From Escallonia rubra (lineage: Eukaryota > Streptophyta > Magnoliopsida > Escalloniales > Escalloniaceae), in assembly GCA_033065855.1 (NCBI GenBank), contig JAVXUO010003203.1, positions 123,071 through 187,070 on the forward strand: a stretch of 64,000 nucleotides of DNA, read 5' to 3'. A model generated the notes under the pieces. The model saw only the letters and a list, made by a program, of their open reading frames with translations. It ran no database searches and was not told the origin of the DNA. Of this stretch, positions 12,101-24,100 are shown piece by piece (position 1 is the first letter of the stretch; every line of letters starts with the position of its first letter). The position numbers and the translations under genes are program-made.

Positions 12101-15100
12101 ACGCGACATGAGGTAGCAGTAACCATTCCCGCGACCAAGGCCCATTTTGAATGCGAAGAATCCTACTTCACTGAGGCCTCCTTCTTCACTGAACTTGCTG
12201 CAGATGGTGAGAATGCTACTCACATCCATTCCACCAAACTACCAGATTGGGACGAGCTGTGTGGGAACAAGCCCCCCAAGTCCAAAGCCAAGTCCAAGAA
12301 AAGCAACAGAAACAAAGCATCAACCTCGACAGCGCCATCTGCTGTCCCGACCAATTCCCCGCCTTCATCCCCCAAGTCCAAGAAACACAAGTTTGAAACC
12401 ACCTTCCAACGCGTCATCAAAGACGGAAGGGTGATCTACCAGTTAAGACAGTGTCCAGGGGCTCCGGGGGGTCTGCCGCCTGACCCCCTCAACCCCAACC
12501 TACCCACGAAGACAGAATGGTGTTGTACGGCCGAGCATTGCCTGCCAGACCCTGAGCTTACCCCGGGCGCTGCCCCGCCCTGCTATGAAGACAGCCCTTG
12601 ACCGCAGGCCGAAGATCTTGAAGAAATTAACCTGGCTGACCCCGGCGAGGAACCTCAACTGACCTACATTGGCACGAAACTCGCCCCGAGCCAAAGAGAG
12701 GGACTGGTTACCCTCCTCCGCGAATATCGCGACGTATTTGGCATGGAGTTACAACGAAATGCCCGAATTGGATCCTGCCTTGGTGACACACCATCTCAAC
12801 ATTGCTAACGGGTTCAGCCCTGTTCGACAGCATTCGCGATCCTTCCACCCCGAACTTGAATTAAAAATCAAGCAAGAGATCGAACGACTTCTACAGGCTG
12901 GTTTCATTGAACCCATCACACATCCTATCTGGTTGGCCAATGTTGTTCCTCTACAAAAGAAGAGCGGACAAGTCCGCATTTGTATTGACTTCCGTGACTT
13001 GAACAAAGCATGCCCTAAAGATGAATTTCCACTACCCAATATTGACATGCTTACGGAGGCTGCTGCCGGACGCGAGACCTTGTCCTTCATGGACGGCTTC
13101 GCCGGCTACAACCAAATTCGAATGAACCCAGACGACTGTGCCAAGACAGCTTTTCGGACCCCAATGGGTAACTTTTGTTGGAAGGTCATGCCCTTTGGTC
13201 TCAAGAATGCGGGTGCTACCTATCAGAGAGCTATGACAGTTATCTTCCACGACATGATACACTGCACAGTGGAAGACTATGTTGACGACCTCATTATCAA
13301 GTCTAAAAAGGAAAATGAGCATCTTACGGACCTTCGGGCAGTCTTCGACCGATGTCGCCAGTACAACATGCGGATGAACCCGCTCAAATGTGCCTTTGGA
13401 GTCTCCTCCGGCAAGTTCCTCGGCTTCTTGGTCAGTCGACAGGGTATTGACGTTGACCCCTCCAAAGCCGCCTCTATCCAAGAGATGCCACCGCCCAAAA
13501 GCACCAAACAGTTAAAAAGCTTCCTCAGCAAGGTTTCTTATCTCCGCAGGTTCATACCTGCCTTGGCCGAGCTTATCACGCCCTTCCAGCACTTGACGCG
13601 CAAGAGCACGCCGTGGGATTGGGGTGCGCCCCAACAGCAAGCATTTGAACAAATCAAGGCGGTCCTCATGTCACCGCAGACCATGGTCGTGCCGCAATGA
13701 GGTCTACCACTCTTGCTTTACTTAACATCCACGCCCAGATCCATAGGGGCGTTACTTGCTCAAGAAGTGGACGGAGTGGAGCGCTCGGTTTATTATCTTA
13801 GTCGGTCAATCAGGGGACCCGATGCCAATTATTCTGAACTCGAAAAACATTGCTTCGCTTTGGTCTACGCCTCGCAGAAATTCAGGCACTACTTCTGTCA
13901 CACCAAATTACACTCGTCACCAAGGCTGATCCATTACGATACATGCTCACACGCCCTGCCCTGTCTGGCCGACTTACTCGTTGGTTGCTGCTATTGGCAG
14001 AATTTGGCCTATCGATCAAGAATCCTACGGTTTTGCGAAGCCAAGCACTCGCGGACCTCTTGGCCTTCTTCCCGGGCCAACAATATGAACCAACCTCACA
14101 TCAATTGCCTGGGGAAGAGACGGCCCTGATCTCTGACATCGATGAATTGTGGACGCTTGAGTTCGACGGCTCAGCCACTAGCAAAGATCCCAATGGAGCT
14201 CCCCTCTGGCAAGGAGGTGCCGACATTGTCCTTCAGAACCCAGAGGGTGTTACCACATCCCTATCCTTCAAGCTTGCATTCCCGGTATCTAAGCTGAGTA
14301 CGAGGCCCTCGTCATCGGCCTCATGCTAGCTATCAGCATAAAAGGGGACTCGAACTTGATCATGAAACAGGCTGACGGAGAATTCGTGGTCAAAGAGCCA
14401 GCTTTGGCACCTTATCGCGCCCTGGTACAACACTTGGAGCGACGGCTTGGCCATGTCCAATATGAACATCACAACAGGTGCCATAACCGACATGCGGACA
14501 GCTTAGCCACAATCGCGTCAAAGATAGATATTGACGGTGAACAGCGCATACTAACCATTATCAAGAGGACAGCACCATGCACAGCATTGAATTTAGTCCC
14601 GAAGGACACTACGACTGATGATTGGAGGCAGCCGATCGTCGACCAACTTAAGGCGCCGTCACTCGCTTCCGTCTCCACCCTCACAGATTTCTTAATGTTG
14701 GGAGACGTCTTGTACAGACGATGTCTCGGAGGCACTCTGGCCCGATGTTTGGCCCCAGCAGAAGCAAAGCACAAGCTACAATTCAGACATCGAAAGTCTT
14801 GTGGCCTCGACGGCCCACCTCTATACCGTCGTCTCCAACGAATGGGCCTCTTTTGGCCATCCATGGCCAAAGATGCTTCGGATATACAGCAGGATTGTTC
14901 GGAATGCCTAAATGCGCCAGATAGTACGGAAACTCTTGTCATCAACATCGAGGGTGACTGGCGTCAGCCTTTCCTACAATATCTATCCCATGGACTACTA
15001 CCGCCTGACCGCAGCTCGGCACAATCTATCAAGCGCAAGTCGGTCAAGTATTTCGTGACGGAAGGTGAGTTGTTTCGCAAGGGATTTTCGGGACGCACCC

Positions 15101-18100
15101 TGCGATGCTTGCAGGGTGCCCAAGCAGTCGAGGTGATCAATGAAGTACACAATGGTGCTTGTGGTGAGCATCAAGGCTCTCAGAAGTTGTATGCAGAACT
15201 ACTAAGGTTGGGGTACTACTGGACGACTATTGAATCTGACGCGATCTCTCATGTCTGACACTGCCAACCCTGCCAGAGACACGCCAACAGAATGCACATG
15301 CCAGCATCCGACCTTCGTATGATCGTGGCCCCTTGGCCGTTTCACTCTTGGGCTCTCGACCTTATCGGCCCCATACATCCGTCATCGAAAGGTCACATTT
15401 GGATCATGGTCGCGACGGAGCGTTTCACAAAATGGGTCGAAGCCATACCTCTGCGAAAAGCCACGGGGGGCACCATCGCCAACTTTTTGCGCGATCACAT
15501 CATATGTCGCTTCGGCATCCCCCGATGCATCATCTCCGACAACGGCACGCCATTCATCAATCGGGATGTTCGGACTCTCACGGAAGCAGACGACATCAAT
15601 CATGCCACGTCAACTCCTTATTATCCGCAAGGCAACGGTCAAGCTGAAGCCTCCAACAAAACTCTGTTGCGCGTTTTGTCACGCATGGTCCATGACGTGA
15701 GCAACTCCTGGTCCGAAAAGCTAAGCCATGCCCTTTGGGCTTACAGAACTTCCAGACACAGCCACGAAGGCTTCTCCCTCGTCTACGGGGACGAATGTGT
15801 GGTGTCTGCCGAGATTGCAGTCGCCTCGGCACGACTATCCCTCAGCAGTGGTCTCGGGGAGGAGGAAACCAAAATTGTGACACTTGAGGGCCTTGATGAA
15901 AAAAGAGCCAACGCCATGCGCCGAATGAAGAAATATCATGAGAAGCTTGTTAAAGCCTACAGGAAGACCGTCAAACCTCGCTCCTTCGCAGAAACTGACC
16001 TTGTCCTTCAAGCCGCCAAGCATATACGGGCTAACCTGTCGGCTCCTAAGTTCACACCCAACTAGGAGGGACCATTTGAAGTACATACAGCCAGAAGCAA
16101 CGGCTCCTACCTCCTGCTCAATCCGGATGATGGACAGCTTACCGCCCCTGTCAGTGGTTGTTACCTAAAGAAGTACTATGCATGACCGGTTTGCAGCTTG
16201 TTCCCCCCCGACCCACCGCCTGCAGTTTAGAACACTTAACGCAACATTTTGTGTATATACACACATGTACTCGCTTGTAACTTCTGTTGCTTATTACAAC
16301 TTCATTTTATGTAATGGCATTTCTTTGATCCAAGCACTATCAATATACAGTCTTTTCATTACATACATTTATGCTTAGCCTACACATTTTGTATTCTTTT
16401 CTGGTCATTAAGTGTTTGCCCTCGACAAAAAAAAGAGATAACGAAGAAGAAGAAAAAAAAGGGGGGGGGAGGGGGGAACACCAACAGACAACCAGCAGGC
16501 GCAAGACATTCAAATAATCGCAACAGACAATGATCGTACCATGCATCCACGGCAAATATTAACAAGACAGCACACAGCTACACTTCACATACCAACAAGA
16601 TATATATATATATATATGCATACGAAGTTGTCGGCCACAATCGGGCACTGCCTACACATCAAATCTATAGTAAGACCTACAGAAAGCTAGATAATAAAGC
16701 TGCTACCGGATGAGAGCTCAACGCCTGTAATGTCTGACGCTGAACCTGCAGTGCCGACCATCCCGCCTTTAACTCGGCCTGCCGCCTCAGACGCTCAGCC
16801 TCTCGCACCTCCACATCCGCCCGCCGCCTCTGGAGATCACTCAGCCGTCTCTGCAAGTCAGTCAGCTGCCTCTCTATCTCCGCCACCTCTCTGTCAATCA
16901 TGACCAACTCTCCGTTGATCTCTGATCGCTCCACCTCCAACCATGTGCGCCGCCTCTCGAGCAACACCTCCATACGCACCAAGGCCATCCTCTCTCCCAC
17001 ACCACCACCCTCGTTCCTCGACCTAAGAAAGTCGGCCAGCCAATCTAGCTGCAAGCCTAGGGAGGTGAACGGCGCGAACTGTCACTGACCGCTCAACAAA
17101 CTCTGTCGTCCAGCCCGCCGCGGGAACACTCGCAAAAGGCAGCAGCCACTCCACAAACCCTGAGTACACCCACCTCTGCAGAACCGGGTTCCCCACAGTC
17201 ACCCCCTCAAACGTCATCGGGTACGCCGCCTTCACCAGCTCCTACCGGAGCACTGTCTCAGAAGGTAGCTGGAGGTTCTCCTATGATACCACGTCGGCCT
17301 GGCCGCTCGACGATCCCCTACTCGCCTCTCCCACTGTTGTGCCACTCACCACCATCACGGGCCTCTCCTGCTGCCTGTACACCGACGGTCATCGAGTGCA
17401 TCGCCATCAACGTCGCACTCGCCTCAACAGCCGACCCTGACGATGCCCCGCAACAGCCTGCGCTGGCTGCACCGGGATCTCCAACTCCTGAACCGGGGCT
17501 GCCGCCGCAGGCTCCAACTCCACTGGGTCCTCCCGCTCACCCACCACGGCCTCTGTCTCTGTGCCCGTCCACCATTAGCCACTGGCATCAAACATCAGCG
17601 ACTCGTCGGCCAAACCACCATACGCATCCTCGACTCTCTCCTCAGCACCCAGCAATGTACTCACTCTACCGCTCACACCGGCCCCAGACGGGCCGACCAC
17701 TTCTGGCTCGTCTCTGCCTGCTGGCTCATCAACCCCGACCGCCCTCGCCTCCCCTGCCTCGACCGCCACATCCGCATCACTGCCCCTCTCCACCGCCTGC
17801 TCCTCGTACTCCTGTTAAAAGAACCGTCAGCACATCAACATTTTTCCTATTTTGCATAACATCAATAAACAGGACTTAATCAAAAGTATCAACAATAAGG
17901 CTTACCTCAGCCGCTGGCTCCTCTGACGCATCGCGGCCTCTTCAATCCTGCCAGCCGTGAGCCTGACGTGCCCGCACTCGCCTGACGAGCAATCCCCATC
18001 ATCCCAACTCGTAGTGCCGACAGCGGCCCCTTGCCGGCCCCTGGCACCCTCGGCCACTGGCTCCTCTCCACGGTCCTCCACCGGGGCATCCTCCTCAGAC

Positions 18101-21100
18101 CCCTCGCCCTCCTCGTCGGGATCCCTCTCCGAGCTCACAGCCGCACTCCCCGTCACTAGCACCAGCATGCCGGCCTGCCTCGCAGCCGTCGCCGATATCA
18201 AGCTCAACGCGCGATCACAGGCAAACACGTCGACCAGTCGCCGCGTCCCCAATGGTTGTGCCAACCAATCCGCCCAGCTTGCCCGCAGCCTCTCCCACCA
18301 CTGGGCATACGCCACGGTCACTGCACCCGCTACCGCTATCCCCGGTCGTCTCCACTGTCACCGGTGCCGACCACTCACGGGCTCTATCATACCGTGTGTA
18401 CCCAAACGCGGTCGTCACACTCCACGGGCCACGATACCCACACGGAGGCTCCAAGTCATAATCAAATGCCAGCGACAACCGGTCAGGGCAATATCGGGCC
18501 ACAAAGTACAGGTTCTCCGCGGGCTTACCGCCGTCGTCCGTCATCACCGGAAGCCACCCCGAAAAATAGGCCATCAAAAGCACAACATCTGTCGGCGCCA
18601 AGGCCCCCCCTCCTGGCCAAGTCCCTCGTCATCTCCTGTCCATGCAACCAGGGGGGTACTCCATATGAAGCATGCATGTCCCTATACGGCCGCGCCAAGC
18701 ATGCCTCACGCGAATCTCTCAGCCGTGACAGAGGACAATCCGGCCTCTTGATGCCCGCCCATGCAAACGCCCGTGACCCGCTACACTACAGTGCCACCTC
18801 CCGTGACCTACCTCCATGCGTCACCGTCCTCATCGTCGGTACCGGATGCTCGCGTGGGTATTCTGCCGGCCGATAATCCGGAAAGCACTCGTACAAGTAC
18901 CTCTGCAGAAACATCGAATCTACATATGTCGCTACTTGGTACCGCCCATGCGACCGCTTCACTTCATTCACGAATTGATCCAGCCGTGAGAACATGGTGC
19001 CCAGATACACAGGAGCCAACCCGACGCGCTTCCCCTGCGCCATCCGAATTGCCAAAGGAATCACCCTCGGAGAAATGCCATCCTCCGGCGTCCCCTCAAA
19101 CACAAATCTGCACACAAACAGCAACTTGTTATACGCAGCATCAAATAACGTCATATAGGCACGCATACGATCAATAGCAAGTGCAATACTCACCTCGACA
19201 AAAACATCGTCAAGAAGGCCACCATCTCGTACCGCTCATCCTTATGATACGGCCCCATCACGAAGTGGGCAGCGTTGCCCAATCTCTGCCCCGCCCTTGC
19301 CTGCAGCGTACCATAGAACAATCGGAGCCAACCACCGTATGTCCCCTTCCGATGTTGCCTCGTCTCCGACAAAATATCGAGTAACTGCGTCTGCAGCAGC
19401 CGCTCCTCGCCAGTGAGCCGAGTCACACGCGCATCCAACCCTCCGTGCATTGGCAACCCCGTCAGCAGCGTCGGTCCAATCTCTCCAAACTCAGTCACAA
19501 AGGTATGTGTCTGAGTTCTCCACCGCGACAGCAATAGGGTCATCCTAGGCGTATCTCTATACAGCTCCAACCCCCTCCCCGTAATGTCAACCGCCGGCAT
19601 CAACCCCAACGTCTACAAAAGGGCCGCCCATTGCGGCGTCTCCACCATATGATCACACCAGAAGTCCCACCCGACCGGCATCGCACCGTGGCCCTTGAAC
19701 ACCACGGGTGCCCAGGGTATATCCTCCCGCTCCACCAACATCCCTGCAACATACCTCAGTGACGGCACAGGCGCCTCCTCCCAACTCGGAGCCCACACAT
19801 ATGGTGACGGCGCTCGTGGCTCCCCGCCCATCGACGCACCACTCCAAGGCACCGTGAACGCCCTATCGACTACACGAATGGCCAGCTCCCTCCACAACTC
19901 TCAGTCAGGTACGGCCGGTACTACCCCCTTCACGCCAAGCAGAGTGTTTGTCTTATCCGGATCAGGATCATATGTCCTCACCAGGGCATCATCAAACTCC
20001 AACGGCACTCCCGTCTCACTACCTGGCGCAGCTGCGGCCTCGTATGTTGGTGGCGCTGGCACAAGCTCCGTAGTCACAACCCGCGGTGGCCGCGCTGCGC
20101 TCGTTGACCCACCTCGCGGCTTTGCCCACATCTTATGCTTCAGCCTTTTCAGCACAGGCACCGGCTCGGCAGGCGCGGCCTTGGCCCCGGCCCTTGGCCC
20201 TACCGACCCCCCTGCCCCCGCCGACCCCCTTTCACTCGCCGACCCCCTTGGGCCCGCCGACCCCCTCTCCCCTCGGTGTGCTTCCTCTCTTTCCCTTCCC
20301 CCACGGCAGCAGGTCCCCCCGAAGCTCCATGCCCGACCGACCTCCCTGGGGTGGCCGAGCCACCTTGTGCGGCCAACCCCCTCCCCTCTCCCCCTTTCTT
20401 CCCTCCCTTCTCTCCTTCTCTCCCCCGCTCTGGCCAACCCCCCTTGGGTGGCCGACCCTCCTCTTCCCGCCGAGCTCCCTCCCCCCGCCGACCCACCCCT
20501 TCCGGCCAACCCCCTCCCCTTTCCCCTCTTTCTTCCCTCCTTCCCCCTTCCACTCTTTTTTCCTTCTCTCCACCCCCGCCGACCCCCTGCCCCCGCCGAC
20601 CCCCATCTCCGGCCGACCCCTCGGCCACTTGCTTTCCCTCTCACCATTTTTGCCCTTTCTCTCTTTTTCTCTTCTCTCTCACTCGCTCAAGGTGCAAATA
20701 GCTTTTTTGCCAACATTCTCCATCCCTTCACTATTTATAGGGGTGGGCCATCTACCAATCTCAACCACCCATTTCAAAACAAAACAAAATTTTCAAATTC
20801 ACAGCTCTCCTTTTTTTTACCACTTACGCTTTTTATTACGCTCTTTGTTCCTCTCTCCGTCGCACCGTGTTCACACTCCACATCGTCCTTTTTCGCAAAA
20901 TTCATGTTTCGCTTCCCGAGCGCATCCAACACCGTTTATGCGTGCGGCGCCCGCTCGGGTTGCCCCTCCGCGCACCCCGCACGCAGGGGGCTTATGTTCA
21001 CAACCTATTCGGACCGCACCCCTTGGGCCCGCTAAGGGACCCGTATTGCATGACACGTCACCCGCTTGTCAGTCAAAATTGCTCAACATCGTTAGTACGG

Positions 21101-24100
21101 TCAAAGCGCTCCGTGCCTCAAGCATCCGGACGGCAGTCGAAAGTGCAGTTCCCCCCCGAGGGGTTGGCCACCCCCCTAAGAAAGGGGTCGGCCACCCCCT
21201 GAGAAGGGGGTCGGCCACCCTCCTTGGAGGGAGGGAGGGGGGTAGGTCGGCCACCCTTGTCCTTGGGGGGGAACCTGCTCTACACTGCTGACTCCTCGCT
21301 CAACAATGCTCACCCACCATCATCAGTAACGCGACGCCCATTGTCGCCCACACATCATCTTCGTAACAATCGTCACGCATGGACACGCATCCTCATCTAC
21401 GTATCATTCTGCAACGCTCGTCGCCGCTATGGCCCTCGCGGCGGGATGGGCTCACAACTCTAAAAGCCCTCGCCGGCACAATCAGCCGAGGGCTCCGGCC
21501 CTCGCCAGCACAATCAACCGACGGGCTCCGGCCCTCGCGGCGGGACGGGCTCACAACCCTAAAGCCCTCGCCGGCACAATCAGCCGGGGGCTCCGGCCCT
21601 CGCCAGCAAAATCAACCGACGCCTCCGGCCCTCGCGGCTGGACGGGCTCCGGCCCTCACGGCTGGACGGGCTCACAACCCTAAAAGCCCTCACCGGCACA
21701 ATCAGTCGGGGGCTACAGCCCTCGCCAGCACAATCAACCGACGGGCTCCGGCCCTCGCGGCGGGACGGGCTCACAACCCTAAAGCCCTCGTCGGCACAAT
21801 TAGCCGGGGGCTCTGGCCCTCGCCAGCACAATCAACCGACGGGCTCCGGCCCTCGCGGCGGGACGGCCTCACAACCCTAAAAGCCCTCGCCAGCACAATC
21901 AGCCGGGGCTCCAGCCCTCGCCAGCACAATCAACCGACGGGCTCCGGCCCTCGCGGCGGGACGGGCTCACAACCTTAAAGCCCTCGCCGGCACAATCAGC
22001 CGGGGGCTCCGGCCCTCGCCGGCACAATCAACCGACGGGCTCCGGCCTCGCGGTGGGACAGGCTCACAACCCTAAAGCCCTCGCCGGCACAATCAGCCGA
22101 GGGCTCCGGCCCTCGCCAGCACAATCAACCGACGGCTCCGGCCCTCGCGGCGAGACGAGCTCACAACCCTAAAGCCCTCGCCGGCACAATCAACCGGGGG
22201 CTCCGACCCTCGCAGCGGGCTCTAAGCACTGAGCTGCAAGCATGTCCACTCATGTTACCGTTGATCGTCAACACTGCCAGGGCAATGACCCACGGGTCAC
22301 TCCAGGACGGGAGCAGGTCCTTGGAGGGCATCGCGCCTAGTCCGCCTGGCAGTTGGCTACAGGGGCAACCCTCGCCGCTATCAGGATCTCTGCGCGTCTC
22401 TTGACGCACCTCGTGGGATTCAGTAAGGGCTTGGACTGGAGGCTGGGGCAACGGGCTACTCTGACCATGCTACCGCGGCGTGGTCAGTCTCCTCAGACAG
22501 GCAGAAGGATGCTACAAGGGCATGGCAGCACGAACTCAGGGACTGACAGTCCAACGGAGAATCGGTACTTTGGACCCCCTGGTGACGTGTCACTACCAGG
22601 GGACAACACATGTTGGCTGATGACACATGCACACTTTTCCCTATAAATAGTGGACTTTGGAGCTCATTCAAGGGACTTCTCTCTCATTTGACAAATTTAC
22701 TCTCTCTCTAAAACTCATTCTCTCTGGATTTCTAGTGAGAGAAAGATATTTGGACTCCTGTCATCGGACCTTTGACGCTGCACCCTTGACTCGTACTGTC
22801 GACCGCCGGCCCTGTTCGTCGTCGCTCTGCCTGCGCGGCGCTGCCAGCCCTCGCGACCTGTCTGGGGAGCCTTGCTCTCAGTCCTTGCTCCATCCTTGTT
22901 GTCTCCCACGTTGACTACTTGGAAACTAACTCAAACTGCATCCTTTGTGGCACCTCTACGTGGCAACGAACCCTCTTTCCTTGGCAACAAATTTCAAATC
23001 AAGACTCCGCAAATTGGCTCTAACAGCTACTGTCAATGGTGTTTGAAAGGAGAGAAATGCTGGAAATTTTGGTCCAGAGCAGTGTCTATGGATACTTGCA
23101 CTTTATTCAACCATGGATTCAATACGTGTGGCAAGATGGAAACCAGTTCCCTCCAATCCAAAAATGGGCAATTGGTGTCAGCATGGAATCTACCCACAAA
23201 CGTGTTGTATAATTAGGTTCTATGATCACTGTTTTTTTATTTTGCATGTTTTGTATAGATTGATGAGATTGCATAGGTTTATAACCATTGGTTTTGAGCT
23301 TAAATGAATAAAGGAACTATTTCAAAAACAAAATCTTGGGATCTAGATCCCTTACCTGTTGGTAAGACAGCAATTTTGAATTTATTTGTGCATATACGTG
23401 AAAATGAGCACCAATTCATGAACAACCTATAATTCAGGAGAACTATTTATGGAAACCAAAACAAAGAATTTTGTAGTCAGACTCTTTACAAGAAACAGTA
23501 TCGTAGAACGATTATAGTCAATCAGCTATGCTGAAGCCCTTGGTCGAAACGAGGTTACTGAACAAAGATGGTAGCCTGTTATCTTGTAAGCAAACAAGGC
23601 CCTGATTTCAGCGGGATGCAGTCATGATCGTAAAGCTCCACTGGCAAATCTTCAGCATATTTATCACATATTCTCCCCCCCCCCCCCTCCCGCCTCCCTT
23701 CCCCGGGTCAGAATTTGCATTATTAAATTGTGAATGCATAACTTCTTATTACTCAGAATAAATCACCCATATAGCTTATGACTACGTCTTTCGTTTCCAT
23801 CAACTTATGCATTATAATGCCAATGAGTATCAGTTAGCCAGCACATGGTAATGGTTTGATCACTACTCCTTCCATGATACAAAAATCATGAAAGAAAAAG
23901 GATAGCACAAATGAGATTCAACATTATTATGTAAGTGAGAAAGCTTACCTGAGGAAGCGGTAAGACAGCAAAGAAGTCTATAAGAAAGAATCCAAATAGA
24001 TAATTAAGAGCAATTTTTTTTGGATGATCAACTAAGTCTCCAGCGCCCACCACTCTAGATTCAGGAGCAACATAAGCCAGCCTAAACTGCAACAAGAAAC

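Larger units (their letters stand above)
16677..20647 (-). pseudogene. Antisense plant mobile domain (PMD) gene carried by element B, with two introns
   Basis: The gene runs opposite to gag-pol, between pol and the 3' LTR. From 20647 the frame opens MVRGKASGRG, with a Gly/Arg-rich low-complexity stretch, then KMWAKPRGGSTS. A PMD (PF10536, aminotransferase-like) follows: WRTQTHTFVTEFGEIGPTL, GPYHKDERYEMVAFLTMFLS, then across an intron (19193-19108, GTGAG...GCAG) RFVFEGTPEDGIS, AIRMAQGKRVGLAPVYLG and LQRYLYECFPDYRP. WAGIKRPD, PYRDMHASYGVPPWL and YFVARYCPDRLSLAF come next. A second intron (17905-17812, GTAAG...AACAG) precedes an acidic linker and a coiled-coil tail (16677-17100, with EIERQLTDLQRRLSDLQRRR). 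Stops at 19901, 19610 and 18786 and shifts near 18610 and 18325 disable it. PMD genes are known both as host genes and as cargo of plant transposons. Confidence 0.8.
7912..22989 (+). mobile_element. Element B: nearly complete 15.1-kb Tat-lineage Ty3/gypsy retrotransposon
   Basis: The order is 5' LTR (7912-9556), tRNA primer-binding site (9559-9576), gag, protease, reverse transcriptase, RNase H, a second (archaeal-type) RNase H, integrase ending at 16185, a 4.8-kb 3' region with an antisense gene, and 3' LTR (20995-22989). A second RNase H and the primer site TGGCGACTCCGCTGGGGA are marks of the Tat group (Ogre/Retand relatives, tRNA-Arg type). Flanks read AGTTT and AATTT, a 5-bp target duplication with one mismatch. 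Removing the element and one duplication restores the LINE reading frame. About ten stops and frameshifts across gag-pol show that it cannot make its own proteins. Confidence 0.9.

Noticed and set aside
17283-18876. Plus-strand ORFs of 139-264 codons in the GC-rich region
   Set aside because: Shadows of the antisense PMD gene; low-complexity Pro/Arg/His content and no recognised motif.
19695-21291. Plus-strand ORFs of 446 and 401 codons, rich in Pro/Ser/Leu
   Set aside because: They are the complement of the Gly/Arg-rich PMD start and run into the 3' LTR. No domain is seen, while the minus strand has conserved PMD motifs and splice sites.
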